Of a stretch of 64,000 nucleotides of DNA, positions 37,650 to 50,644 are shown in pieces. The notes under the pieces are model-generated. The model worked only from the letters and a program-made list of their open reading frames with translations. It was not told the origin of the DNA and ran no database searches. The translations under genes and the position numbers were made by a program. This DNA is from Sequoia sempervirens. Its lineage: Eukaryota > Streptophyta > Pinopsida > Cupressales > Cupressaceae. The stretch covers positions 123,425,760-123,489,759 of the forward strand of contig VDFB02252616.1 in assembly GCA_007258455.2 (NCBI GenBank), in the 5' to 3' direction. The number at the start of each line of letters is the position of its first letter. Position 1 is the first letter of the stretch.

Positions 37650-39323
37650 ATGGTTCTAACTAGATCTCAATACAAGAAGAGTATGGAAGCGAACAAAGAA
37701 ACACACACTTCAAGCGATCTTAGCCAAACAAACGTAGAAATGAATCCCGTCGAATCAAGTAATCCTTTGACCCTCTCATCATTGCAAAATCCGCAAGAAG
37801 AAAACCAAGGAGAGGACCTTACTGTTGGAATGTCTCATGAAGAAATGACTAAAATGCTCCAAAATCTAGAGAATCATAAAATCATCAACATCATGGTGAG
37901 ACTCAACCCTTCGTTATACATGCTTGAACTAGCAAAACAAGGGGCCAAGTTGCCTTCGGATTTTGATGTGAGTACTATAGTAGAGACATCTTTTCCACCA
38001 ATCTCATCCACCATCCCCATTTCATCTACACCTCCATCCCAAAACATCACGCAAAATATTCTGAAAATCACAACATCGTTTACTCCAACCCAACCCAATG
38101 TCAACAAAGGAAATACATTTCTTAATGCTCTTCAATCACATCCCCTTGTTAATAATCAAAACTTGGACGCATACACCACATTGGAACAAAACATACCCGA
38201 AAACCCATTACATAAAAATGTTCCTCTCACATTCCATCATGATCCATCATCATCATTCTTTCACGCAACGCCTCAAACACCTCTCCTCACAAATTCACAA
38301 GAAGAGGGAGATATGTTCGAACCAGGGGGCATATTCAACACCACAACATTTTCACAACAACTTACACCCCTTACATTTCCACCTCTTCCACCACTACCAT
38401 TATCATCTGCACCACTCCTTGGTTTAGGGCTTCCCCCTCTACCAAGTATCGATTAAAACAACATCCCAACCATCAATCAAATTATTTTGTTAAACACTCA
38501 AAACTTGTCGTTGACATCGCAACAATAGACGACAAACACAAAAATAATTGCAACATCATCAAACACCCCCATAACATCACAAAGCATGGTCTCTCAAGGG
38601 CCAATCACATCAACAACGCCACTCACCACACCAACACCACCATCCACTAATCAAATAATCAACATGACATCATCATTCACCACCACTACGAATGCCATTC
38701 CAAATCCACCACCACCCCCACCACCACCAACGTTCACCACATCAAACCAATACAATGTAGCATTGCAAGCTTCTTTTCAAAGAGGATACCAACAAGTGCA
38801 AAAACAAAAAGTTGTACACCTAGCTGCTCAACAAGCTGCTCAAGCTGCACAAGTCACCCCAGCTGCACAAGCTGCCTTACAAGCGCAACAAGCACAACAA
38901 GTGCAACAAGCTCAAGTGTTATTGCAACAAAAAAAACAAGCTGCCCAAGTTGCACAAGCATTACAAGCACAAAGGACTACTCAAGCACAACTTCTATTGC
39001 AACAACAAGCAACACAAGCATGAGTTGCACAAGCACAAGCTCAAGCTCAAGCACAAGCCCAATATCAGGCACAACAAGCCCAATATCAGACACAACTTCT
39101 TGCACAACAACAAGCAATGCAATTGCAAGCATATCAACAAGCATTAAAGCAATACCAAGAGCAACAAGAAGTAGCAGAATTGGCAGCCCAACAACAAGCG
39201 TTGTTGGAACAACAACAAGCACAACAACAACTGTTGTTGGAGCAGCAACAAGCACAACAACAAGCACGAAGCTTAGCACAACAACAACAAGATCAACAAC
39301 AAGCATTGTTCATACAAAAATAG
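37650..39323 (+). pseudogene. Tat element ORF1 or gag N-terminal region: Thr/Pro- then Gln/Ala-rich protein
   Basis: An ATG at 37650 (MVLTRSQYKKSMEANKE) opens a frame that stays in phase to 39323, with stops at 38454 (TAA), 38526 (TAG) and 39021 (TGA). The first 270 codons are Ser/Thr/Pro/Asn-rich. From about 38770 to 39320 the frame is almost pure Gln/Ala/Leu (QQAQ, QALQAQ), likely a long helical or coiled stretch. Three stops (TAG 39321, TAA 39327, TAA 39342) lie within 25 bases, before an ATG at 39372 in the same frame that starts the clear gag part. This cluster suggests a genuine boundary between an upstream ORF1, as in Ogre-type elements, and gag. Decay of one long gag is the alternative. 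No catalytic domain is seen. Confidence 0.65.
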
Positions 39324-39371
39324 GTGTAAGCCTACCTAGCTCGGTAAAACATACACATACCATTGAACAAC

Positions 39372-41132
39372 ATGTCAAACAACACACCGACCAACCCACC
39401 TATCCAACTCACGATTACAACACCTAAAAACACCTTCATCCCACCCCTTGATCTGCAAAATGATGTCACGAAACAAATCAGGTTGCTCTCACAACAAGTG
39501 CTTGATCTCCAATCAGGTCGAACAACCAAAACACCAAGCAACTTGTCTCCCTATCCATTTGATAGGAGCCTAGAAATGAAACCATTCCCTAAGGGATTCG
39601 AGATTCCCAAATTTTACAAATATCGAGGGATAGGAAACCCTGAAGAACACATCAGGGAATTCCAAGTTCATTGCATGGAGGTTGCATATGACGATACTTA
39701 TCTGATGCGGCTATTCCCTAGAAGCTTGGTAGGTCCTGCTATAGAATGGTTCTCTCACTTACCTTCAAGCATTAGAACATTCCAAGAAATTAGGGAAGCA
39801 TTCATTAGGAACTACGTGTGTAACATTGCAATGGATGTTAGTCTCGAAGAACTATACGCTCTAAAACAAGGAAAGAATGAATCTTTCGGCTCATTCCTTC
39901 AATGATGGCAATCCAAGGCCAATCGGAGCAAGTGGACCATGCCAAAAGAACTAGTTTGCACCATCATAGCCAACCTTGAAGGCCGCTTGGAATTTCATCT
40001 TAAGGTTCAGGGCATCACCACATATGATCAATTGATTCCCAAGGCACTTAGCATCGAAAGAGCCCTTGTGACTCAACCCACAGAATCAACATCATACCAT
40101 GAACAACAAAACAACCGCCCACCATCCAATTACAATGAAAAACCTCGCACGTGGGCAAGGAACAAAAAAATTACTAATGATGGTGTCGTTGATGCCAAGG
40201 TGGTCATTAGTGGTCCACGCCAACATACACCCACATCGCAAATCCAAACACAACACCAAAACACTCATCACACAACATATCAACCCAACAACAATCCAAC
40301 CATCAATAACCTCAATGATCAAAGAGGACCACCCCAGCGCAAAAGTTATCCAAAACAAAAATACACCACTTTGGGAGAACCACTCAAGGACATAATGAAA
40401 AAGTTGATTGATGAAAAACTCATCAAGCCTCCTACATTTGAAAATTACCAAGAACCTGATGTCAAACCTCCTTGGTATAATGAGAATCAACTTTGTGAGT
40501 TTAATAAAATCAAAGGTCATACCACAAACAGTTGCATGAGACTCAAAAACATCATCCAAGATCTTATCGATAAGAAAATCATAAACGTGGAACAACCTAC
40601 GGGAAATAAGGATCTTAAAATCTACACGAATCCGATGCTGAATCATGGCAACAAAGGGAATAAAAATGATAAAGGGAAGGTCCGTGTAAATCATGTGTAT
40701 AAAATAGTTGTTGCCTCCCTAAATGAGGACTACATGGTCATCACCATCAAGGGCACCCATGCCGAAGACTGTGGAGTCACCACAAGAGGCGACAAAGTCA
40801 CCATCGCAGAATCATCCCAACCAAATAGAGTCCCTGCATCTAGATCCGTTCCTAATGGCTACAATGTATTGGATCAACTCAAGAGAACACCAGCACACAT
40901 CTCCATCATGGAGTTGTTAAAAATATCATCAGCCCATAAGAAGATCCTTGAGGAAGCATTAGCCTCATCCATTGTCCCCGCAGACCTTGATGTAGAGCAA
41001 TTCCAAGCTAAGGTTGGAAATATCATAACGCCTAATCTCCTTACATTTTCTGACCAAGATTTCCCAGCCCAACCATCTCACAACCATGCACTTCACTTGG
41101 AAGCCATTGTAAACAAGATAAAAATCAATCTT
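39372..41132 (+). pseudogene. Gag polyprotein of the Tat element
   Basis: In frame from ATG 39372. After a short coil (LLSQQVLDLQSG) comes the retrotransposon gag capsid-like domain at about 39570-39960, with IPKFYKYRGIGNPEEHIREF, AIEWFSHLPSSI and YALKQGKNESF. A TGA at 39903-39905 interrupts it where the family has an Arg before WQSK. A central Asn/Gln/His-rich linker follows. At about 40480-40560 lies the single knuckle-like CEF-N...HTTNSC motif typical of Tat gags, with Asn in place of the usual His. The frame shifts at about 41130, just before the protease active site, so gag and protease are now out of phase. Gag would form the cytoplasmic particle that packages the RNA; this copy cannot make it whole. 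Confidence 0.85.
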
Positions 41133-44100
41133 GGTGGATGGAGGTGCAGGTTTGAACATCTGTTCTCTCAACCTTATCAAGAAGTTGAAAATATCAGAAG
41201 ATTCCATCGACAAAAGAAAGGGCATCATGATAAGAGCATATGATGACCAAGAAAGAGTGTCTCAGGGCACAATCAAACTCCCTATTTAGGTAGGTCTGAC
41301 TCTCATGGAAACCACTTGTCAGGTCTTGGACCTCGATTTGCCATATAATATCATCCTGGGATGCCCATGGATCCATGCGATGAAAGTCGTAGCATCAACC
41401 TTCCACCAATGTGTGAAATTTACACATAATGGAAAAGAGGTTACCGTCCATGGAGATCCCGAACCATTCTCATATTGCAAAAATATTGAGGCCAAATATT
41501 ACAAAATCCCCCAAGTACCAAAGAATGATGAGGGCCCATCCACACCATACATCGACCCCGCCACTCTCACGTCCACTTCTGCGACAAAGACACCCACCAT
41601 TCCCACCATCTCCGACATCAAGATCACCATCCAGGAAGATGGTTGTGGAAGCTACAAGCTCCCTAACAATACTTTTGTGATAGGAGAGTTACCACAATCT
41701 CCTAGATCACAGGGACGCCCACAAGGAAACCAAGCTTCCACATCACAAACGTATCCTAAAAATTATCCTGAATTAACAAGTTGGGGAGACCTTGGCCGGG
41801 AAGTTATTGAAGCAGATCCATCTCACATGTTGTATCAAGATGAAAGACAACTAGCTAATTTACCAATGGATGAGACAAGCAAAGGCCTACAAATGATGCT
41901 CAAAATGGGATACAATAGAAATCAAAGACTGGGACAAAATGAAAATGGGCTCATAGTACCTATCATGCTAGAGATGCAACCCATAACAAATCTTGGCCTT
42001 GGATGTAGCCCTCTGAGAATAACCATACATGGCCGAATTCCTCCAGTTAGAACGGTTAATATTTCTCCTCAGCCAATGCTAGTACAAGTACACTCACCAA
42101 TATCCACAGGTGGCGACACACATAACTTTATAACTGAGCCCTATATTAGTAGCGATGATGAAGATACCTTGACCAATCTACCTAGGCTATTCGAAGATAC
42201 CACCCTATGTATGATTAGCACCGTCTCCTTTGAACTAGACCAACAAAATCATGAGATCCATTTAGTGTACCCCCAACTGATCGACTATGACCAACGAGGA
42301 CCACCAGTTCTCAATACATTTGAAAATGATGAGGCACTCTCAAAATTCATGGGACTGAGGGATAACATTCCAGATGGAGATCATAAGATAGGGTTTATAA
42401 TGGAGTTGGACACACATGCTTATTACGGGGAAACGATTGAATCCTTCAGTCACAAAAGTGAGAAACTAAGAATCATATCCAAGTCTTTGAGTGAAAACCA
42501 CACTATGGCAGTCTTTGACAAGAAAATAGTAAAAAGAAAGGACGTATCCAACGATGAAAACCTCTGTGAGGCGCGCGAGGATGAAGGATTCAATCTTCCT
42601 CTAAGAGATATCCATCAGGAGAAGTCAAGAGTTTTGGCCGAAAAATGCAATCCTATCAACCTAGGAACAAAGGAGACCCCACATATCACATTCTATGCAG
42701 AATCACTATTATCAGAAGAGCAGGAACTCCTAGCAGCATTTCTAAAGGAAAGACAAATAAACTTTGCATGGAGTTATGTCGACATGCCGGGACTTGATCC
42801 AAAGACTGTGGTTCATCATTTAGCAGTGTATCCAGAAGCAAAACCTATCAAACAAAAGCTTCACAAAATGCATCCTCAAATCGCTTTGTTAGTCAAAATG
42901 GAGCTCAAAAAGTTGTTAGATGTAGGATTTATCCACCCAATTGATTATCCAGAATGGGTCTCAAATTTGGTACCTATTTCAAAACCTGACGGAGCCATCA
43001 AAATCTATACGGACTTCAAAGATTTGAACAAGGCATGTCCTAAGGATGATTTCCCACTTCCCAACATTGACATGATAGTAGATATGGCAACAGGGCATGA
43101 GATGCTATCATTAATGGACATATTTTTAGGATACAACCAGATCATGATAGCGAAAGAAGATCAACATAAGATAGCTTTCACTTGTCCATGGGGGACCTAC
43201 TGTTGGAACATGATGCCATTCGGCCTAAAAAATGTAGGAGCAACATATCAAAGGGCCATGACATTGATATTCCACGACATGATCCACAAAACAGTCGAAG
43301 ACTATGTCGACGACATTCTAGCTAAGTCAAGAAAGAGACAAGATCATATAGTAACCCTAAGTGCTATCTTTGACAGACTGGAGGAATACAAAGTTAGACT
43401 AAATCCCAAGAAGTGCGTCTTTGGAATACAATCAGGTAAACTGCTAGGATACATAGTCTCCATGAGGGGTATTGAAGTGGATCTAGAAAAAGTAAAATCA
43501 ATCCTCAAGATGGAAGCACCAAAGACATTAAAACAACTGAGAGGTCTCCAAGGCCGACTTCAATCCATTTGACGATTTATAGCACAACTGGCAGACAAGC
43601 AGAATCCATATTCCCACCTACTCCACAAGGGGGTAGCATACAAATGGGATACAAAATGTGAAGAGGCATTTAAAAAAATCAAGGAATGCCTACTGACACC
43701 ACCAGTGTTAATGCCACCTATCCCGAGAAAGCCATTGATCTTATATGTGTCAGGAACAGTGGCATCCCTTGGGGATCTTCTTGCTCAACATGATGAAAAC
43801 AGAATGAAGAGGGCCATTTACTATATCAGTAGAACAATGGTTGGTCATGAACTAAATTACTCATTTATCAAGAAAGCTTGCCTCACAGTAGTGTTTGCAT
43901 CCCAAAAATTCAGACACTACATGTTGGCACACAAGATAAAGCTCATCGCAAAAATTGATCCCCTCAAGTATCTCTTATCAAAGGCAATGCTCACAGGAAG
44001 AATGGAAAAGTGGGTGATGATACTGTCAAAGTATGACATCAAGCATGTAGAGAGGAAAGCAATCAAGGGATAGGTTATTGCAAATCAACTAGCAGAAGCA

Positions 44101-45927
44101 CCCATTTATTCTGAGAACCCTCTTGTCTTAGAATTCCCAGATGAATCCATTTTTAATCTCAACGTAACTAACCATTGGAAACTATACTTCGATGGTTCAT
44201 ACACACAACATGGATCAGGAGATGGTTTCTTCTTCATCACCCCACAAGGAGACTGCATACCAAATTCATACAAACTGGCATTTCCTTGCACTAACAACAT
44301 AGCAGAATACAAGGCTTTGACTATAGGTCTCAGGATAGCAGTACAATGGAACATCATAGCCCTCAAGGTGTATGGAGACTCTCAGTTGATCATAAATCAA
44401 ATCAATAATGAATATCAGACTAAGGATGACAAGCTCACTCCATACAAGAAATTGGTGGAGACTCTAAAGGAATCCTTCATAGACATAACATTTGAGTAGA
44501 TTGCAAGAACTAACAACAGAGCACCAAACGCCATGGCTACAATTGGGTCCCTATTAGACATCCCTCACAACTTGTTAAAATATGAATTTCTGATTGAGTA
44601 GTTTCTCATTCCCACATTCGAGGTACCAGAATTGAAATATGTGTGTGTAATCGTTGGTCCTGGCGATCCTTGGTGTCATGACATCTATACATATCTTCAC
44701 ATAGGAGTCATACCCGCTGACCTACCATCAAGCCTAAAATGAACCTTTATCAAAAAGGCATCCAAATTTGTGATCCTAGGTGATACCTTATACTGTAGAA
44801 GCATAGAAGGTACCTTACTACATTGTCTAAATGTTGAGGAGGCATTAACCGCTCTAACCGAAGTTCATAATGACATGTGTGGCTCACACTCGAGTGGAAT
44901 GACCATCACCAAGAAACTGCTAAGGATGGGGTATTATTGGCCCACAATGGAAAGAGAAGCACATGATCATGCTAAAAGGTGTTTACAATGTCAGCAGCAT
45001 GGGGACCTCATCCATGCTCCAACTCAAGAGCTTCACCCGATCGTCACACCATGGCCCTTTTCGCAATGGGGACTCGATCTCATTGATAAAATCACACCCA
45101 CCTCATCCAATGGCCACAAGTTCACCATAACTACAACGGAGTACTTCACAAAGTGGGTAGAGGCCATACCCATAATGTATATCACTGGAAAACAGATCTC
45201 AAAATTTATCCTGAACTATCTCATCTGTCGTTATGGTGTCCCACAAACCATTATCTCAGATAATGGCACACCATTCAAGAACCAGGAGGTTCGTGACTTG
45301 AGTGAGAAATTCAAAATCTAGCATCGCTTCTCCACCCCATAGTATCCCCAAGGAAACGGCCAAGAAGAAGCCACAAACAAAACCATCCTCAAAATCCTCA
45401 AGAAAATAGTCAATGACGCAGGTCATGACTGGCATCTGCAGCTTAATCCTGCCCTTTGGGCTTATCGAACCAACATCTGCACACCCACTGGCACCACCCC
45501 CTTCTCCTTGGTCTATGAATCAGAAGTCGTACTCCCCATTGAGATAGAGCTCCCATCCCTCAGAATATCAATGCAAAACCTCATCACTGATGAGGAATAC
45601 TGGGTGTCAAGACTAAATGAGCTGGAGCTACTAGATGAGAGACACATAGATGCTCTGAATCATTTGCAAGTCTATCAAAATAGACTCAAATGAAGCTACA
45701 ACAAGAAAATCAGAAGCAGGAATTTCCAAGTCGGAGAACTGGTCTTAAAAGAAAATCAGAAGAATGTCCCGAACCTCAGCAGCAAAGGCAAGTTTGAACC
45801 TAATTGGTTAGGACCTTTCATCATCATAACAAGTTATAAGTCAGGGGCATACCAGCTCTCAACACCCGAAGGGGAACCTCTACAGGAGCCCATGAATAGC
45901 TCCCATCTCAAAAAAAATTATGCCTAA
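41133..45927 (+). pseudogene. Pol polyprotein of the Tat element: protease, G-patch, RT, RNase H, second RNase H, integrase
   Basis: A single frame from about 41133 to TAA 45925-45927. Domains in order: aspartic protease with active-site VDGGAGLNIC at 41134 and the LPYNIILGCPWIH block near 41338; a G-patch-like motif (GLQMMLKMGY...LGQNENG) at about 41885-41970; reverse transcriptase at about 42860-43470 with YVDD at 43303-43314; the original RNase H at 43640-44070, degenerate (LYVSGT where the catalytic Asp is expected); an archaeal-type RNase H at 44170-44490 with Asp 44191, Glu 44305 and Asp 44377 retained; integrase with zinc finger (CLQC) near 44970, core Asp in ISDNGT, Glu in GQEEATNK, and C-terminal domain to HLKKNYA. 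In-frame stops: TAG at 41287, 44071, 44497, 44599, 45319 and 45340; TGA at 43570, 44740 and 45691; none is TAA before the terminus. No chromodomain. Non-functional. Confidence 0.93.
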
Positions 45928-48877
45928 TTCTTTCAAGGTATAGAACCAGAAAATCCAAAAAAATCAGAAAAAGTCCTGAAAAAATGGTCACTTTGGAGAA
46001 AACCTAGAAAACAGGCGTCTTGGTGACAACAAAAAAATCAAAAAAAGCAAAGAATCCAAAAAAATAAAAAAAATGATCAAAAAAATCATCCTCTAGTGAA
46101 AACTACTTCGTTGGCACTTTGGGCAAGTACCTCAGTGAAAACCTGGCAAATAGGCGCCTAGCGTAAATAAGCAGTTTCCATCCACCAGGACCTTTACGGT
46201 TTGTTCGGATCATCCATCCATTTCGCTTCCATCATTCATCGCATTCAGGTCTCCATCCATCACACATCCACTCGCATCCGCACCATAGCTTGGTCTTGTG
46301 TTTGTATCATGATCCCTCCTAGTACTACTCGGTCCATTCTCAAGGTCAGTTTGTCCTGCCTTTATCGGAGTAGTCTATTGCATCACGTTGGGGGCATGTT
46401 CTTATCGGATCGGATTCGTGTATGATCTTAAAATCCTCAAAATCAAAAAATCAAAAAACATCAAAAAACATCAAAAAATCCAAAGACATCAGAAAATCCA
46501 AAAAATTAGAAAATCACAAAATCCAAAAACATCAAAACATCATAAAATCCAAAAACATCAAAACATATCAAAATCCAAAAAAAGGTCAAAAGGTCAAAAA
46601 TAGAGTCGTCTTGTCAAACTACCTCGTCTCTGAGCTTGAACGTAGGCAAGGTTGATCTTTGATCATCCCACAATACATTTAGGTCAGTCCTATAGGAGTC
46701 TGTCATAATAAACTAACATCTCATCATGTATATCATCATCTGTAAATTAGTCAAGTCGTTAGTCAAACTACGTGGTCTCTGTGTGTATAACGTAGGCAAG
46801 GCTAATCTATTGATCAGCCCCTGAGGCCCCTAGGATAGGTCTTTAGGTTAGTCTCTTGGTCAAAATCTTTGAAAATCCTAAAACATTTGAAAAATTCAAA
46901 AATCAAAACATTTGTAAAAACCTCGAAAAATATGAAAAAAAGCCTCAAAACATCGCAAAACATCAAAAACATCCAAATATTTGAAAAAATCCATCTGTCT
47001 CATCTTGCTTTCACCCGCAATAAACACCATCCATAATAAACTAATCATCATCCCAAACTTTGGCAGGACAATTCAAAAACAAGTCTAGCAGATTAAAAGT
47101 GAAAACTCAAAAATGTCGAGTCTAAAATCTAAGTTAGTACGTAAGCAAGCTGGTTATCTCTTCGTATTGGTAACTCATCATTTAAATTGGTCCCATATCA
47201 ATCATCCCTTAGAACACTTTGGATAAACGAAATGACATGCCGCCATCCACTAACATGTCCTAGGATGAATCCTTCCTACAATGGGCATTATCTTTTGGCA
47301 ATAAGTTTTGGTTATCATCTTAGAAAACACATCCTCTTTCCATTAGCGGTATTGAAGAGCGTCAGTTTTTTTATTTACTTTGTTTTTATCTTTTGACTTA
47401 TCTTATTTTCACTCATTCCAAGGACGTCTCGATGATATCCCAAAACAGAGGATTTAGAGAAATAGGAATGGGGCAACGATCATTATCTTTTTATCTGTTG
47501 TGCTTGTTGGACGTTCTTGTAATATAACCTCGGTGAATACTTGCTTTGTTAGGTATGTATGGAAGAGGTCGAGGGAAACTTGTTGACTATTGAATGGATA
47601 GGTTTACCTTTCTATGTTTTGGTCTGAGGTGTCTAAAACTTCTGAAATGCATCTTAGCAAGGTTTCCGTATGTCAGGTGTGAACAAGAATACTCCTATCT
47701 GATTGTCGAGTAGAAGTCCATCACACTGGGTACAATGCCATCCTAGTTTTCTATACCCCGATGCATAGTACCATGTGTGTTATCAAACATAAGAAAATTT
47801 GGCCCTTTGAAAATCCCAATTCCTCGGCAAGTAATAATCATCATTATCACCATCATCATTATCATCATCTGCATTTGTGTCAACTTGTGTCTTGTTGAAA
47901 TAACTTCTTTTCTTACTAGTCACGCTAACAAGGTACTATGACAGTTGATCATCATCATCGTCATCAATCCTGCATCAACAAATCATTAGCATATTGCATA
48001 AGCATATCATATATAAATCATTAGCATATGGCATAAGCATATCATATAGGAAACATACACAATGCATTTTTCATCATCATAAACATACTTCAATACGTGC
48101 ATCCATGTCATTGCATTTCACCCATTATATTGCATAGCATTCATTTGCATTACCATTTATCATATAAATCATCACATAAGCATGAACAAAAGCATTCCAT
48201 AATCACTTTGGCATAATCGTAAGCAATAGGTATATAAGCATTTAACTCATTAGGCATACATACTTGCATAACATCATGACATCATATCATTCACATTACA
48301 CTTACATTACGCATTAGCATATCACCTTGCATTAACATATCATTGCATCACATACATCATCATTTAGGATAATAAACATTTGTTATTCTAAGCATCTTAT
48401 AAAAACCATTTCATTTGCATCATATCATGACCATCACATCATATCACATCCATCCATAAATCATCTCATATATATAAGCATTTTCTACACAACATTGCAC
48501 ACATCATAAATCAAATCATTTCAAATATTGCATTTGCATAAAAGAAACCATCATATAGTTAACATCATTGCACATCATATCATAGGTTAGCATAATATAG
48601 ATCTGTTAGTCATAATCATTGCATAAAAATAGTTAGAAATAAATGCATCCATAAAACATCACTGCAAAGCATATAGAAATAAATCATACATGCATGCATA
48701 AAGGAGTACACAGTACATCGCATCAAAATTGGCTCATATATATCATATCATCAATGTCACTATTATAGTACAAAAAATAAATCAGATCATTGTACATGTA
48801 TGTCAATCGGTACAAAAATGCCCATCAGGACTATCAAAAATGAGCCCATAAGGCACCAAAAGTGTGTATCATCTAGA
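45928..48877 (+). other. 3' non-coding region of the Tat element with simple repeats
   Basis: Downstream of pol. A-rich stretches built of aaaaatcaaaaaca-type words lie at 45950-46090, 46430-46600 and 46860-47000. A degenerate direct repeat (caaactac...cgtaggcaaggt) lies at 46610-46665 and 46765-46815. From about 47960 to 48780 there is an atcat/gcat-rich imperfect repeat. No credible sense frame. The short sense ORFs at 46.4-46.7 kb are translations of the A-rich repeats. Confidence 0.7.
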
Positions 48878-50644
48878 TCATGCTCGATCTCCATGAATGC
48901 TGCCCTCGCCCCTGTCACCGTGACCCTCTGGTGGTCTCTGGATGGCCTGCTCTGAGTACTCTGGGACCCAGTTTGCTCTAGGTATAGTGTCATGGTAAGC
49001 CCAATCGTAGTACTCTATCTCTCAGATGGCCTCCCTATAAGATCGTACCAGCACTGTACCCTCAGAGGAGGAGGAGGCTATCATGCTCTCAATCTGCTGT
49101 CTGCGGCCTAGCTCTATAGCTTCCTGTAGCTTTGTAGCCTATCTATGCTGCACAGCCTGGTCCCTCTCTGCTCTGAGCTGCTCTCTCTCAGCTCTCGCCT
49201 GGTCCCTCTCTGTTGTCACTACCTGGACCTGGGCCTGCAACTGTAAAATCAAGGCATCCCGTGCGTCTGCCTGCTCTGCTGGCTGTACCCATGGTTGTAC
49301 GTGAGGTTGGTCCTCACCCTCGGCTCGTGGTGGCAGGACTAGCGGATCCTGCTGTTGATCCTACATGTGGACATCTCCCTGACCTGGTGGGACTGGGGGT
49401 ACCAATGGTGGATCTTGTCGAATCTCGACGCTAGGTCCTCGCCCTCACCCTCATCCTCTCGCTCTGCCTCTTACCCTGTGCATATCTAGATCCTCACCTA
49501 GAATGGTCAACTGGAGTGGAGGTCTAAACCAATCTCTGTAGGCCTGTGTGGTGCTTGGATCCGCCAAGCCTTGATCATAAGCCCATGGTCAGGCTACCAA
49601 CTTTCGAAAGCTGTCAACGGCCTCAGAGGTAGGAATGTCAGGCCCCCATGCTATCTGTGTCATGTTGCGTGCAAATACCGCTACATAACCGTCATCGGGC
49701 CAATCTTGTGGCTCTCCAAACTGACGTTGTACGCACCCGGGCAGGTATCTCTCGATCATCATTTTCTCTCACCCCTGCATGTATCTATCCTGGTGACAAT
49801 AGAAGAGCTAAGCAGCATCATCGACCCATCTGGGCCGACCAAGATATGGATGCCAAGTGAAAACAAGCATCTCATCTAGGACCCACCTCTAGTAGGGGAT
49901 CCCATGCTCGCCAGTGTGTGTGAAGGACACACCACCTCTGTATAGTGCCACGAGGGCATCCTCTGCCCCCATCAGAACTGGAACGACCCATGGACGTAGC
50001 ACAAAAATGTGCTCCCACGCCCAGACATGTAGAAGTGTCACTCCGGCGCCCAGCGCTCTGCCATCCACATAAACGTACTCATGGAGATCCCTGTAAAGTG
50101 AAGCCAGAAGGATGAGTCCCCATGCAAACTGAACCAGCCTGTCCCAGACCATCCTCTCCTAGTAGTATCCCCAACTTGGACTGAAATATTGCCCTTGTCT
50201 GTCTAGGGCAACCAAACTCAAAATAATAGTTGCAACTGCCTAGCGGAAGGGGGGTGCTATAACTCTGTATCTCTCCAGCTCGATCTGACCCTCACAATAG
50301 ATAATATCTTGTGTAGCAAGGACTCTGACGCAGTACTCGCGTCCCTCCATATCGTAGATCACCCGGCGGCCATGAATGGGCAATCGTAGTATGCGCCAGA
50401 CGTCCTTCAAGGTGACAATCACCTCGCCAGTGGGAAGATGAAACGACAAGGTCTCACTGTGCCACCTCTCGGCCAGCGCTGATAGCATCCCTAGGTGTAT
50501 GCGCACGGGCACTGCATATGCAATGTGCCATAAGTCAGCAACTCCCAGTCGGTCCTGGTCTCTGTCGCTCAAGTCCCGTAGGATGCTTGCCAAATCCTGC
50601 GACCGGTGCTCCCGAGAGTAGAGCTCCCTCAGTCCGTCCTGCAT
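48878..50644 (-). pseudogene. Antisense plant mobile domain (PMD, aminotransferase-like) protein in the Tat element
   Basis: On the strand opposite to gag-pol, one frame runs from ATG 50644 to TGA 48878-48880 (588 codons). The upstream in-frame TGA supports this start. Its first half carries PMD signatures: WHIAYAVPVRIHLGMLSAL, then WHSETLSFHLPTGEVIVTLK and DVWRILRLPIHGR; further on LYRDLHEYV, GAGVTLLHVWAWEHIFVLRP, and a VFTWHPYLG block. The tail is Gln/Arg/Glu-rich and predicted coiled (RDQARAEREQLRAERDQ). Internal stops are TAG (50240, 50159, 49889, 49808 and others) and TGA (49769, 49589 and others); I saw no TAA. PMD proteins of plants are known both as host genes (MAIN/MAIL-like) and as passengers of gypsy elements and MULEs. 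Role in the element unknown; an antisense transcript from the 3' side is implied. The tail could be a separate ORF. Confidence 0.82.

Noticed and set aside
38098..39306. Overlapping frames in other phases or on minus over the Tat ORF1 region
   Set aside because: They are shadows of the Gln/Ala- and Thr/Pro-rich sense frame, with His/Lys- or Val/Leu-rich readings of the same CAA-rich repeats.
40092..40694. 200-codon minus-strand frame opposite gag
   Set aside because: It lies fully within the gag frame, has no motif, and the gag reading has clear family signatures.
46388..46655. Lys/Ile/Asn-rich sense frames downstream of pol
   Set aside because: Translations of an aaaatcca/aacatcaa simple repeat.
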